A stretch of DNA of 64,000 nucleotides from Mycolicibacterium brisbanense (GCF_001570425.1 NZ_BCSX01000011.1:141459-205458), one strand, 5' to 3'; shown: positions 1 through 10,668, counted from the first letter of the stretch. The notes: generated by a model not told the origin, from the sequence alone. Numbers and translations: made by a program.

Positions 1-804
1 GGTGAAGGCTGCCTTCACACTGTCGGCGGCCTGCTGTAGCTGCCGGGTCAAAGTGCGGACCTGCAGTTGTACGTTGGTTTCGAATGCCGGTTGGGTGCCG
101 AACTTTTCACCGTCCCAGTCCACCAATGTCCAACCGTCTTGGGGATTGCCTTCGATCACCACGTAGCTGGTGTTGGTGAGCGGATGGGTGGTGAGCAGCC
201 TGATCTTGTCGGCAGTGCTCAGGTTCTGGGCGTTCATCATGGTCCAGAACATGATGGTGCCGCCGTGGGAGAACACTGCGACGTTGCGGTCGCCGTTGTC
301 GTACATGGTCTGCAGAGCGCCATCCACCCTGGCGTCGAATTCGTTGCCGTCGATCGAGCCAGGGATCCGGGCACCGCGCTGGCCCGCGAACGCCCACGCT
401 ATCGGCGCTTTGAGATACCCGTTCATGGCTTCTTTCTCGGGAGTGCCCTCGTAATCACCCGCTTCGATTTCCTGCAGGCCGGGCAGGACCTGAATGGGTA
501 GGCCGAGGTATTGCGACATCGGTGCCGCGGTCAATTGCGTGCGCACCATGGTCGAGGCGTAAATGGCGTCATAATTGTTGTCGCCGAGTTTCTTGGCGAC
601 GTCCTGGGCCTGCTGTTGTCCTTTGGGGGTGAGTACCGGACCGGGTGTCGACGTGTCGATCAAACCCGAAGTGTTGCCGTATGACTCGCCGTGCCGGATG
701 AACGTCACGCGCATGACCTCGGCGGCGTTGGCGACGGGGATCGCCAGGCAGAAGGCGAGAAATGCCATGGCGACACCTCCCAGGATCGATTGTTTTCGCG
801 TCAT
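1..804 (-). CDS. Secreted histidine phosphatase family protein (3' end cut off by the window edge)
   Basis: Probable exported phosphohydrolase of the histidine phosphatase (phosphoglycerate mutase-like) superfamily. The first 28 residues form a signal peptide (basic MTRKQ, hydrophobic core, AXA-type site ANA-A). The catalytic RHGES follows at about residues 37-41, and a later FSHGGT supplies the second active-site histidine. The ATG at 804 is preceded on the minus strand by GGAGG nine bases upstream. No stop is reached before base 1, so at least 268 codons are present and the C-terminus is missing. It is a paralogue of the next gene, in the same orientation and with matching blocks such as TIMFWTMMN. 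Substrate unknown. Confidence 0.85.
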   Translation of the reverse strand, partial: MTRKQSILGGVAMAFLAFCLAIPVANAAEVMRVTFIRHGESYGNTSGLIDTSTPGPVLTPKGQQQAQDVAKKLGDNNYDAIYASTMVRTQLTAAPMSQYLGLPIQVLPGLQEIEAGDYEGTPEKEAMNGYLKAPIAWAFAGQRGARIPGSIDGNEFDARVDGALQTMYDNGDRNVAVFSHGGTIMFWTMMNAQNLSTADKIRLLTTHPLTNTSYVVIEGNPQDGWTLVDWDGEKFGTQPAFETNVQLQVRTLTRQLQQAADSVKAAFT

Positions 805-995
805 GCTGATGTGCCTCCGTAAGCAGTAGTGGGGACGGTCCCAGGAATTGTTCGGGAAATCGCAAGGAATTTGGCAGCTTGTCCCGGTGTCCGGGATGTC
901 AGTTTGGCGAATTGTCCATCCCCGCGGCTGAATTCGCGCGCGACAATTCGGTCCCTTGGGCGAACCAGGGATGGTTATTTGCCGGGAGGTTTACC

Positions 996-2258
996 TCACG
1001 CGGCGTCTTTCGACGTGCTGTGCGATCCGCTGTCGGCGGACTTGTCGGCGTTGGTCAGCTTCTTGACGGTGTCTCGAACCCTTTGGCGCGCAACAGAAGC
1101 GCCCTTGCCGGAAGCTGCCTTGTTGCCGGTGGTGAGATTCGTAGCGCCATTGATTTTTCGGGTGACCTTGACGGCGTCGCTCTCGGTGGACGAGGTCAAT
1201 TTGGTGGCGGCGGTGCTGTCGGTGTTCGCCGTATGTGTCGCCGGCGCAACGTCGTTCAGTGTGTTCGGGATGTTGGCGATTGCGTTGACGGTGTCGGTCA
1301 CCGAGTCTTTCACGAACTTCACCCCCGCCTTGGCGACGTCCTGCACACCCTGAGCGCCGGTGCTGACGATGGCAGCGGCGTCGGGCTTGAGAACGGGTAC
1401 CCGCATGTTGTAGACCGCTTGCTGCGGCGCGACAATCAGATCGCGGACATTGACGAACATCTGGGTCGGGTAGTCGGCCGGGCCGACCTCTTGGCCGGCC
1501 CAGCTCTTCAAAGTCCAGCCACCGTCGGCATTCTCATCCACCACCACGACGTCACCGTTGGTCAGCGGGTGCTGCACGATCAACAGCAGGTTCGGATTGT
1601 CGACGTTCATCATGGTCCAGAACATGATGGTGGCGCCGTGGGAGAACACCGCGGCGTTCTGATTGCCGTCTTCGCCCGCCGGGGTGTCCGCCTCGATCTG
1701 CTTCATGGAGTTGGTCATTCGCTCGTTGAACTCCAGGCCGGTCTCGCCGCCGGGGACCGGGACGAACTGCAGGCCCAACGTCCAGGCCAGCGGAGCGACG
1801 ATGTAACCGATGCGGCCGATACCGGTCTGCTCGGGCAGGCCCTCGAAGATGCCCGCATTGATTTCCTGCACGCCGATGCGCTCGCCGGCGTCGGTGTTCT
1901 TCGGATAGCCGATGACGGTGACGGGCAGGTTCACGTCGGTCGAGAGTGGCTTGGCGGTCTGCTGGGTGCGGACCATGGTCGACGCATAGATCGCGTCGAC
2001 AGACCCGTATTTGTCGGTGTAGGCAGGCGAAGTGAGGTAGGCGGCGACGGCGTTGGCCTGGTCCACGCCCTTGGGTGTCAGATCTGGGCCCGGTACCGAG
2101 GTGTCGATCTTGTTGGTGGCATTGCCATAGGACTCTCCGTGCCGGATGAACGTCACCGTCATGGCGGACGCGGGCAGCGCGGTCGCCGCCAAGAGCGCGC
2201 AGGCTGTCAGGGTCGTTGCAGCGGCCCCGGCGGTCCGGCGTCCCGAGAGTGTTCGCAT
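996..2258 (-). CDS. Secreted histidine phosphatase family protein with long C-terminal tail
   Basis: Exported histidine phosphatase paralogue of 420 residues. The N-terminus is a signal peptide (arginine-rich start, hydrophobic AALLAATALPASA). RHGES lies at residues 39-43 and FSHGAT carries the second catalytic His. After the catalytic domain (to about residue 250) comes a linker and about 140 residues rich in Ala, Thr, Asp and Lys with no obvious fold, absent from minimal family members. I chose the ATG at 2258 because GGAG sits six bases upstream; ATGs at 2270 and 2405 are possible, but the latter would bury the signal peptide. Substrate unknown; the long tail may be surface-exposed or wall-associated (inference). 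Confidence 0.85.
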   Translation of the reverse strand: MRTLSGRRTAGAAATTLTACALLAATALPASAMTVTFIRHGESYGNATNKIDTSVPGPDLTPKGVDQANAVAAYLTSPAYTDKYGSVDAIYASTMVRTQQTAKPLSTDVNLPVTVIGYPKNTDAGERIGVQEINAGIFEGLPEQTGIGRIGYIVAPLAWTLGLQFVPVPGGETGLEFNERMTNSMKQIEADTPAGEDGNQNAAVFSHGATIMFWTMMNVDNPNLLLIVQHPLTNGDVVVVDENADGGWTLKSWAGQEVGPADYPTQMFVNVRDLIVAPQQAVYNMRVPVLKPDAAAIVSTGAQGVQDVAKAGVKFVKDSVTDTVNAIANIPNTLNDVAPATHTANTDSTAATKLTSSTESDAVKVTRKINGATNLTTGNKAASGKGASVARQRVRDTVKKLTNADKSADSGSHSTSKDAA

Positions 2259-2376
2259 GTAGTTCTCCATCCGTTCGCCGGAATGTGGGTTGGCACACAC
2301 TGGGAGTTCACTGTGTGCGCGCTCACTGTACAACATTTCAGATGTGTCTACTAACGGGACCGTCAGCCATGCAAAA

Positions 2377-2405
2377 ATGCCCCTGAACTCGGGGTTCAGG
2401 GGCAT
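2377..2405 (-). terminator. Rho-independent terminator of the fadA5 operon
   Basis: A perfect 12-bp inverted repeat (ATGCCCCTGAAC / GTTCAGGGGCAT) with a 5-nt loop. On the minus strand it is followed by a run of five T. It lies 15 bases past the ddn stop codon, so it closes the fadA5-unknown-ddn transcript and separates it from the phosphatase genes. Confidence 0.9.
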
Positions 2406-2420
2406 CGCGCGTTTGCGGGC

Positions 2421-2906
<486 letters not shown>

Positions 2907-3317
2907 CTATCGGCTGATGAACGGGGTGAGCTTGGCTCGGATGTGGTGGATCTGACCGTCGGACGCTGGGATGAGGAACGTTTCGTCGACGTGCGAGCAC
3001 ACCCGCCGGCCGAACAGGCGCGGCTTGGTGAGCACGTCGAACTTGGCCCGGACATGGTCGCCGTCGACGGTGAACTCCGGCGGTGTGGTTCCTTCGATCA
3101 CCCGGTATTGAGGGCCGCGGTTGAGACTGCGGCGCAAGTGATTTCCCGAAAAGCCGGACTTGAGGCCGGCTTCGATGCGGATGCATCCAGGCGCGAACGG
3201 CACATTGTCGGCCTGGTGACTGGACAGCGCGTCGATGTAGGCCTGGGCCGCGGCGATGCGTTCGGCTTCCGACCGTGTCGATTCCCCGGTCGCTTCGCTC
3301 CTGCCCTCCGGTGTCAC
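2907..3317 (-). CDS. Conserved small protein, possibly SnoaL/NTF2-like, in the fadA5 operon
   Basis: A 136-residue protein I do not recognise with certainty. Its N-terminus (AERIAAAQAYIDALSSH) looks like the first helix of NTF2/SnoaL-like folds, followed by beta-rich sequence and a C-terminal stretch IHHIRAKLTPF. The start is a GTG at 3317, chosen because GAGGG lies five bases upstream inside the end of fadA5 and only eight bases separate it from the fadA5 stop. It is therefore cotranscribed between fadA5 and ddn and probably contributes to steroid metabolism, but no catalytic motif is visible. Confidence 0.75.
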   Translation of the reverse strand: MTPEGRSEATGESTRSEAERIAAAQAYIDALSSHQADNVPFAPGCIRIEAGLKSGFSGNHLRRSLNRGPQYRVIEGTTPPEFTVDGDHVRAKFDVLTKPRLFGRRVCSHVDETFLIPASDGQIHHIRAKLTPFISR

Positions 3318-3325
3318 CGAATCCC

Positions 3326-4520
<1,195 letters not shown>

Positions 4521-4642
4521 GACAAGCGGCGATGCCGTGGTGCCTTTTATCTGCGGTGAAGGCATGTTTCAATGGTCTGCAAGACGTACTAGACGGATTT
4601 GTCTCGCTGCCCGCCATGTACTGGAGTTTCAAGGAGATGAGC

Positions 4643-5893
4643 ATGCCCTGCCCGAACCTTCCCCACGGCTTCGACCCCCTGGATGCGGAGTTGAATCTCA
4701 AAGGTCTGCCCGTCGCCGAGCTCGCCGAGCTCCGTAAGTCCGCGCCGGTCCACTGGGTGGACGTCCCGGGCGGTACGGGCGGGTTCGGCGACAAGGGCTA
4801 CTGGCTGGTCACCCGGCACGCCGATGTCAAAGAGGTGTCGAAGCGCAACGACGTGTTCGGTAGCTCACCCGACGGGGCCATCCCGGTCTGGCCGCAGGAG
4901 ATGACGCGCGAAGCGGTGGACCTGCAACGTGCCGTGCTGCTCAACATGGATGCTCCGCAGCACACCCGCCTGCGCAAGATCATCTCCCGTGGTTTCACCC
5001 CGCGGGCCATCGGCCGGCTGGAGGCCGAACTGCGCGAGCGGGCCCAGAAGATCGCCGAGGCCGCGGCATCCGCGGAGGCCGGCGACTTCGTCGAGCAGGT
5101 GTCGTGCGAGCTGCCGCTGCAGGCCATCGCCGGTCTGCTCGGGGTTCCGCAGGACGACCGGGACAAGCTCTTCCGCTGGTCCAACGAGATGACCGCGGGC
5201 GAGGATCCCGAATACGCCGACGTCGATCCGGCGATGTCCTCATTCGAGCTCATCACCTACGCCATGAAGATGGCCGAGGAGCGCGCCAACAACCCCACCG
5301 ACGACATCGTCACGCAGCTGATTCAGGCCGATATCGACGGTGAGAAGCTCTCCGACGACGAGTTCGGCTTCTTCGTGGTGATGCTCGCGGTCGCGGGCAA
5401 CGAGACCACCCGCAACTCGATCACGCACGGCATGATCGCCTTCTCGCAGCACCCCGAACAGTGGGAGCTGTACAAGAAGGATCGCCCGGACACTGCCGCC
5501 GACGAGATCGTCCGTTGGGCCACACCGGTTTCGGCGTTCCAGCGCACCGCGCTGGAGGATGTCGAGCTGGGTGGGGTGCAGATCAAGAAGGGGCAGCGCG
5601 TCGTGATGTCCTACCGCTCGGCCAACTTCGACGACGAGGTGTTCGAGAATCCCCACACCTTCGACATCCTGCGTAACCCCAACCCGCACGTCGGTTTCGG
5701 TGGTACCGGGGCGCACTACTGCATCGGCGCAAACCTGGCCCGGATGACCATCAATCTGATCTTCAACGCTGTCGCCGACCACATGCCCGACCTCAAGCCG
5801 CTCGGCCAGCCCGAGCGGCTGAAGTCCGGCTGGCTCAACGGCATCAAGCACTGGCAGGTCGACTACACGGGTAAATGCCCGGTGGCTCACTAA
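4643..5893 (+). CDS. cyp125: Cyp125 steroid C26/C27 monooxygenase
   Basis: A 416-residue cytochrome P450 that oxidises the terminal side-chain methyl of cholesterol or cholest-4-en-3-one, the first step of side-chain degradation. The oxygen-activation motif AGNETTR and the haem loop FGGTGAHYCIG with ligand Cys360 are intact; blocks such as MLNMDAPQHTRLRK and KHWQVDYTG are characteristic of Cyp125. The ATG at 4643 was chosen because AAGGAG lies six bases upstream. An ATG at 4637 overlaps the ribosome-binding site, and longer frames begin far upstream. It heads the operon running through ltp2 and is controlled by the KstR box at 4500. Confidence 0.97.
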   Translation: MPCPNLPHGFDPLDAELNLKGLPVAELAELRKSAPVHWVDVPGGTGGFGDKGYWLVTRHADVKEVSKRNDVFGSSPDGAIPVWPQEMTREAVDLQRAVLLNMDAPQHTRLRKIISRGFTPRAIGRLEAELRERAQKIAEAAASAEAGDFVEQVSCELPLQAIAGLLGVPQDDRDKLFRWSNEMTAGEDPEYADVDPAMSSFELITYAMKMAEERANNPTDDIVTQLIQADIDGEKLSDDEFGFFVVMLAVAGNETTRNSITHGMIAFSQHPEQWELYKKDRPDTAADEIVRWATPVSAFQRTALEDVELGGVQIKKGQRVVMSYRSANFDDEVFENPHTFDILRNPNPHVGFGGTGAHYCIGANLARMTINLIFNAVADHMPDLKPLGQPERLKSGWLNGIKHWQVDYTGKCPVAH

Positions 5894-5913
5894 CGCAGAC
5901 TCGAGGAGAACGG

Positions 5914-6918
5914 GTGGATTTCACACCGAACCCGGAGCAGCAGGCCGTCGCCGACGTGGTGACGTCCGTGCTGGAGCGGGACAACAGTTGGGACGCACTG
6001 GTTTCCGGCGGCGTGACTGCGCTTGCGGTGCCTGAGCGGCTCGGCGGTGACGGCCTCGGTCTACTGGAGGTCGCCACCGCCCTGACCGAGATCGGCAGGC
6101 ACGGCACCATCAGCCCCGCGCTGGCCACCCTCGGATTGGGTCTGGTCCCGCTGCTGGACCTGGCTTCCGAGCCGCAGCAGGACCGCTACCTGGCCGGCGT
6201 CGCCGGGGGAGCCGTCCTGTCGGCGGCGCTCAACGAGCCCGGTACCCAGCTGCCCGAACGGCCTGCCGTCACGTATGCGGACGGGAAGCTCTCCGGTACG
6301 AAAGTCGCTGTGCCCTACGCTGAATCGGCCCAGTGGCTGGTGGTCACCGCCGATAGCGGCGTGGTCGTGGTGGCCCCGAACGCCGCCGGTGTCACCCTGA
6401 CAAAGACGCCGACCGCCAACGGTTCCGACGAATACGTCGTGACGTTCGCCGACGTGGCGATTGGCGCCGAGGATGTCCTGCAGGGCGCGTCCGCTCACCG
6501 GGTGAACCAGCTCGCGTTGGCGACGACGGGCGCGTTCGCGGCGGGGCTGGTGGCAGGTGCGCTGCGGCTCACCGCCGATTACGTCGCCACCCGCGAGCAG
6601 TTCGGTCGCCCGTTGTCTACCTTCCAGACCGTCGCCGCCCAGCTCTCGGAGGTCTACATCGCCTCGCGGACCATCGATCTGGTGTCCACCTCGGCGACCT
6701 GGCTGTTGTCGGAAGGGCTCGACGCCGACGACGACCTCGCCATCCTCGGCTACTGGCTGACCTCACAGGCGCCTCCGGCGATGCGCACCTGTCACCATCT
6801 GCACGGTGGCATGGGCATGGACATCACCTATCCGATGGACCGCTACTACTCGTCGATCAAGGACCTGGCCCGGTCGCTGGGCGGTCCGCTGCGCCGGCTG
6901 GACCTGGTGGGAGCGTAA
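5914..6918 (+). CDS. fadE28: FadE28 (ChsE1-type) acyl-CoA dehydrogenase subunit
   Basis: A 334-residue acyl-CoA dehydrogenase chain, shorter than the usual 380 or more. In M. tuberculosis FadE28 pairs with FadE29 as an alpha2beta2 enzyme that dehydrogenates the C3 side chain of 3-oxo-4-pregnene-20-carboxyl-CoA. The C-terminal helical domain carries the family segments TREQFGRPLSTFQTVA and HHLHGGMGMDITYPMDRY. The GTG at 5914 is preceded by GAGGAG with a five-base spacer, 20 bases after the cyp125 stop. Two bases separate it from fadE29, as expected for subunits made together. Confidence 0.94.
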   Translation: MDFTPNPEQQAVADVVTSVLERDNSWDALVSGGVTALAVPERLGGDGLGLLEVATALTEIGRHGTISPALATLGLGLVPLLDLASEPQQDRYLAGVAGGAVLSAALNEPGTQLPERPAVTYADGKLSGTKVAVPYAESAQWLVVTADSGVVVVAPNAAGVTLTKTPTANGSDEYVVTFADVAIGAEDVLQGASAHRVNQLALATTGAFAAGLVAGALRLTADYVATREQFGRPLSTFQTVAAQLSEVYIASRTIDLVSTSATWLLSEGLDADDDLAILGYWLTSQAPPAMRTCHHLHGGMGMDITYPMDRYYSSIKDLARSLGGPLRRLDLVGA

Positions 6919-6920
6919 AC

Positions 6921-8084
6921 ATGTTCATTGAGCTGACGCCCGAACAGCGGGCACTGCAAGCCGAAATGCGGCAATACTTCTCGACCCTCATCACGCCGGA
7001 CGAGGCCGCGGCGATGGAATCCGATCGGCACAACGAGGCCTACCGCGCGGTGATCAAGCGCATGGGCTCCGACGGCAAGCTGGGCGTCGGCTGGCCCAAG
7101 GAATACGGCGGGCTGGGCTTCGGTCCCATCGAGCAGCAGATCTTCGTCAACGAGGCCAACCGCGCCGACGTCCCGCTGCCGCTGGTCACCCTGCAGACCG
7201 TGGGCCCGACCCTGCAGGTGTACGGCACCGAGGAACAGAAGAAGAAGTTCCTGCCCGGAATCCTTTCCGGTGACATCCATTTCGCGATCGGCTACTCCGA
7301 GCCGGACGCAGGCACAGACCTGGCGTCGCTGCGGACGACGGCCGTCAAGCATGGCGACGAGTACATCGTCAACGGCCAGAAGATGTGGACCACGGGCGCG
7401 CACGATGCCGACTACATCTGGCTGGCCTGCCGCACCGATCCCACCGCCGCCAAGCACAAGGGCATCTCGATCCTCATCGTCGACACCAAGGATCCGGGAT
7501 ACTCGTGGACCCCGATCATCCTGTCCGACGGTGCGCACCACACCAACGCGACGTACTACAACGACGTGCACGTGCCCGCCGACATGCTGGTCGGGGAGGA
7601 GAACGGCGGGTGGAAGCTCATCACCACCCAGCTCAACCACGAGCGGGTCAGCCTCGGGCCCGCCGGCCGTGTCGCGGGCATCTACGACCACGTCCGCGCC
7701 TGGGCATCCAAGCCCGGCTCAGACGGTGTCACGCCCATCGAGCATGACGACGCTCGGCATCTGCTCGGCCAGATCAAGGCCATCTGGCGGATCAACGAGC
7801 TGCTCAACTGGCAGGTCGCGGCGTCGGGCGAGACCATCGCGGTCGCCGACGCCGCCGCGACCAAGGTGTTCTCCACCGAGCGCATCCAAGAGGTGGGCCG
7901 GCTCGCCGAAGAACTCGTGGGCCGCTACGGCAACCCGGCCGATCCCGAGACCGCCGAGCTGCTGGAGTGGCTGGACAAGATGACCAAGCGCAACCTGGTG
8001 ATCACCTTCGGCGGCGGGGTCAACGAGGTGATGCGCGAGATGATCGCCGCGTCCGGACTGAAGGTGCCGAGGGTCCCCAGGTGA
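6921..8084 (+). CDS. fadE29: FadE29 (ChsE2-type) acyl-CoA dehydrogenase subunit
   Basis: A 387-residue acyl-CoA dehydrogenase, partner of FadE28 in removing hydrogen from the propionyl side chain of the steroid CoA ester. The N-terminal helical domain begins FIELTPEQRALQAEMR. The FAD-binding middle domain includes AIGYSEPDAGTDLASLRT and NGQKMWTTGAHDADYIW. The C-terminal domain ends with FGGGVNEVMREMIA. The start follows fadE28 after two bases. The gene is followed by a 78-bp gap holding a strong inverted repeat before the next operon member. Confidence 0.95.
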   Translation: MFIELTPEQRALQAEMRQYFSTLITPDEAAAMESDRHNEAYRAVIKRMGSDGKLGVGWPKEYGGLGFGPIEQQIFVNEANRADVPLPLVTLQTVGPTLQVYGTEEQKKKFLPGILSGDIHFAIGYSEPDAGTDLASLRTTAVKHGDEYIVNGQKMWTTGAHDADYIWLACRTDPTAAKHKGISILIVDTKDPGYSWTPIILSDGAHHTNATYYNDVHVPADMLVGEENGGWKLITTQLNHERVSLGPAGRVAGIYDHVRAWASKPGSDGVTPIEHDDARHLLGQIKAIWRINELLNWQVAASGETIAVADAAATKVFSTERIQEVGRLAEELVGRYGNPADPETAELLEWLDKMTKRNLVITFGGGVNEVMREMIAASGLKVPRVPR

Positions 8085-8101
8085 AACCCGCGGCGCCGAA
8101 C

Positions 8102-8148
8102 GTGAAGTTGTTGGCGAAGAATCGCCGAAATCTCGCAAACAACTTCAC
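8102..8148 (+). other. Intra-operon stem-loop between fadE29 and chsH2
   Basis: Perfect 11-bp arms GTGAAGTTGTT (8102-8112) and AACAACTTCAC (8138-8148) enclose 25 bases, which themselves contain a 5-bp hairpin GGCGA-AGAA-TCGCC directly stacked on the left arm. The chsH2 ribosome-binding site GAGGAGAG starts five bases after the outer arm. It could attenuate, process or stabilise the mRNA, or be a protein-binding palindrome. There is no T-run, so it is not a standard terminator. Confidence 0.7.
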
Positions 8149-8162
8149 TTTCGAGGAGAGAG

Positions 8163-9113
8163 ATGTCTGACCTGCAGGCAGCAGTCGAGGAGATCAAGGC
8201 CGCCGGCCGGTCCAAGCCGCGGGCCGGCCGGGATCCGGTGAACCAGGCCATGATTCACCACTGGGTGGATGCCATCGGGGACAAGAACCCGATTTACGTC
8301 GACGATGCGGCAGCCAAGGCCGCCGGGCATCCCGGCATTGTCGCGCCGCCGGCCATGATCCAGGTGTGGACCATGGCGGGGCTGGGGCAGGGGCGGCCGG
8401 ACGACGATCCGCTGAGTCAGATGATGAAGTTGTTCGACGACGCAGGCTATGTCGGCGTGGTCGCGACCAACTGCGAGCAGACCTATCACCGCTACTTGCA
8501 GCCCGGTGAAGAAGTCACGATCGCCGCCGAGCTGACCGACGTGGTCGGCCCCAAGCAGACCGCCCTGGGCGAGGGCTACTTCATCAACCAGAAGATCACC
8601 TGGCAGGTCGGTGACGAGGATGTCGCCGAAATGCTGTGGCGCATCATGAAATTCCGGCCGGCCGAGAAGGAGCAGAGCTCCGGGGTGCCCGATGATCTCG
8701 ACCCCGACAAGCTCATGCGGCCTGCGTCGTCGAAGGACACCAAGTTCTTCTGGGACGGCGTCAACGCCCACGAGTTGCGCATCCAGAAGCGTCCGGACGG
8801 ATCGTTGCAGCACCCGCCGGTGCCCGCGGTGTGGCAAGGCAAAGACGTGCCAACGGATTACGTCGTGGCCTCCGGCAACGGCACGGTGTTCAGCTACGTC
8901 GTGCACCACGCACCCAAGGTGCCGGGACGCAGCCTGCCGTTCGTCATCGCACTCGTCGAACTCGAGGAAGGCGTGCGGATGCTCGGCGAGTTGCGCGGTG
9001 TCGAGCCCACCCAGGTCAAGATTGGAATGCCCGTGCGCGCAACCTTTATCGACTTCCCCGACAGCGAGGTCAGCCCGGCGTGGACCCTCTACGCATGGGA
9101 GCCGGCCCGATGA
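8163..9113 (+). CDS. chsH2: ChsH2-type steroid enoyl-CoA hydratase subunit (MaoC-like plus DUF35)
   Basis: A 316-residue two-domain protein, counterpart of Rv3542c. Residues 1 to about 175 form a MaoC-like hot-dog domain (NQAMIHHWVDAIGDKNPIY near the start). Residues from about 195 form a DUF35/OB-fold domain. With ChsH1 it hydrates the steroid 17(20)-enoyl-CoA made by FadE28/29, and its DUF35 domain is known to recruit Ltp2. The usual DUF35 zinc-ribbon cysteines are missing (ELRIQKRPDGSLQHPP has none), so no zinc site is expected. The ATG follows GAGGAGAG closely, and the stop overlaps the chsH1 start as ATGA. Confidence 0.94.
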   Translation: MSDLQAAVEEIKAAGRSKPRAGRDPVNQAMIHHWVDAIGDKNPIYVDDAAAKAAGHPGIVAPPAMIQVWTMAGLGQGRPDDDPLSQMMKLFDDAGYVGVVATNCEQTYHRYLQPGEEVTIAAELTDVVGPKQTALGEGYFINQKITWQVGDEDVAEMLWRIMKFRPAEKEQSSGVPDDLDPDKLMRPASSKDTKFFWDGVNAHELRIQKRPDGSLQHPPVPAVWQGKDVPTDYVVASGNGTVFSYVVHHAPKVPGRSLPFVIALVELEEGVRMLGELRGVEPTQVKIGMPVRATFIDFPDSEVSPAWTLYAWEPAR

Positions 9114-9511
9114 GCGCGCCGGTGGTAGACGTCGGCACGAAACTGCCGGAACTGCAGATCTATGGAGACCCGACCTTCATCGTGTCGACGGCCATCGCCA
9201 CGCGTGACTACCAGGACGTCCATCACGACCGGGACAAGGCGCAGGCCAAGGGTTCCAAGGACATCTTCGTCAACATCCTCACCGATACCGGGCTCGTGCA
9301 GCGCTATCTCACCGACTGGGCCGGACCGTCGGCGCGGATCAAGTCCATCGGACTGCGCCTCGGCGTCCCGTGGTACGCCTACGACACCGTCACGTTCCGG
9401 GGGGAGATCACCGCGGTGGACGGCGATCGGGTGACCGTGAAAGTCGTTGGCAGCAACAGTCTCGGTGACCACATCATCGCCACCGCAACACTGACACTGG
9501 GGGACAAGTGA
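9110..9511 (+). CDS. chsH1: ChsH1-type MaoC-like steroid enoyl-CoA hydratase subunit
   Basis: A 133-residue single hot-dog protein, counterpart of Rv3541c and partner of ChsH2 in the heterotetrameric hydratase. The hydratase motif is visible in ATRDYQDVHHDRDKAQAKG, where Asp and His match the catalytic pair of the MaoC family. The start is the ATG overlapping the chsH2 stop (ATGA), and the stop overlaps the ltp2 GTG. Translational coupling should keep ChsH2, ChsH1 and Ltp2 at matched levels, in keeping with the complex they form. Confidence 0.94.
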   Translation: MSAPVVDVGTKLPELQIYGDPTFIVSTAIATRDYQDVHHDRDKAQAKGSKDIFVNILTDTGLVQRYLTDWAGPSARIKSIGLRLGVPWYAYDTVTFRGEITAVDGDRVTVKVVGSNSLGDHIIATATLTLGDK

Positions 9512-10668
9512 CGCTCTCCGGCAAGGCCGCGATCGCCGGTATCGGCGCCACCGACTTCTCCAAGAACTCCGGCCGCAGCGAGTTGCGGCTGGCCGCTGAG
9601 GCGGTGCTCGACGCACTCGACGATGCCGGGCTGAAGCCTTCGGACGTCGACGGCCTGGTGACCTTCACGATGGACTCCAACCTGGAGACCGCCGTGGCGC
9701 GATCGACGGGTATCGGTGACCTGAAGTTCTTCAGCCAGATCGGCTACGGCGGTGGTGCCGCTGCCGCGACCGTGCAGCAGGCCGCCCTCGCGGTGGCGAC
9801 CGGCGTGGCGGAAGTCGTTGTGGCCTACCGAGCTTTCAATGAGCGCTCGGAATTCCGCTTCGGCCAGGTGATGACCGGACTGACCGTCAACGCCGACTCG
9901 CGCGGCGTCGAGTACAGCTGGTCCTACCCGCACGGGCTGAGCACACCGGCCGCGTCGGTGGCGATGATCGCTCAGCGTTACATGCACGAATACGGCGCGA
10001 CGAGTGCCGATTTCGGTGTCGTGTCGGTGGCCGACCGCAAGCACGCCGCGAACAACCCCAAGGCGCACTTCTACGGCAAGCCGATCACCATCGAGGATCA
10101 CCAGAATTCCCGGTGGATCGCCGAGCCGCTGCGGTTGCTGGACTGCTGTCAGGAGACCGACGGTGGCGTGGCCATCGTCGTCACCACCCCCGAGCGGGCC
10201 AGGGATCTCAAACACCGGCCGGTGACCATCGAGGCCGCGGCCCAGGGCGCAGGCGCGGACCAGTTCACCATGTACTCCTACTACCGCGACGAACTCGGCC
10301 TGCCCGAGATGGGCCTGGTGGGCCGTCAGCTCTGGGAACAGAGCGGCCTGTCGCCCGCCGACATCCAGACGGCCGTGCTGTACGACCACTTCACGCCGTA
10401 CACGCTGATCCAGCTGGAGGAGCTCGGCTTCTGCGGTAAGGGCGAGGCGAAGGACTTCATCGCCGGCGGTGCGATCGAACTCGGCGGTCGATTGCCGATC
10501 AACACCCATGGCGGCCAATTGGGGGAGGCCTACATCCACGGCATGAACGGCATTGCCGAAGGTGTGCGGCAGTTGCGCGGTACGTCGGTCAATCAGGTCG
10601 ACAATGTGGAGCATGTGCTGGTCACCGCCGGCACCGGCGTTCCGACCTCCGGGTTGATCTTGGGCTAA
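9508..10668 (+). CDS. ltp2: Ltp2 steroid side-chain retroaldolase (thiolase fold)
   Basis: A 386-residue thiolase-superfamily protein of the lipid-transfer-protein type, counterpart of Rv3540c. It cleaves 17-hydroxy-3-oxo-4-pregnene-20-carboxyl-CoA to androstenedione and propionyl-CoA. It is not a thiolase. Two tyrosines, Tyr292 in LYDHFTPY and Tyr342 in GEAYIHG, fall two residues before the catalytic tyrosines reported for the M. tuberculosis enzyme. GTG start at 9508, overlapping the chsH1 stop. It is the last gene of the cyp125 operon; no obvious terminator follows, and the next gene starts 76 bases later. Confidence 0.95.
   Translation: MTLSGKAAIAGIGATDFSKNSGRSELRLAAEAVLDALDDAGLKPSDVDGLVTFTMDSNLETAVARSTGIGDLKFFSQIGYGGGAAAATVQQAALAVATGVAEVVVAYRAFNERSEFRFGQVMTGLTVNADSRGVEYSWSYPHGLSTPAASVAMIAQRYMHEYGATSADFGVVSVADRKHAANNPKAHFYGKPITIEDHQNSRWIAEPLRLLDCCQETDGGVAIVVTTPERARDLKHRPVTIEAAAQGAGADQFTMYSYYRDELGLPEMGLVGRQLWEQSGLSPADIQTAVLYDHFTPYTLIQLEELGFCGKGEAKDFIAGGAIELGGRLPINTHGGQLGEAYIHGMNGIAEGVRQLRGTSVNQVDNVEHVLVTAGTGVPTSGLILG

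Noticed and set aside
908..950. CGAATTGTC/GACAATTCG inverted repeat between the phosphatase genes as a terminator
   Set aside because: Only 9 bp with a 25-base loop and no T-run on the minus strand; too weak to call.
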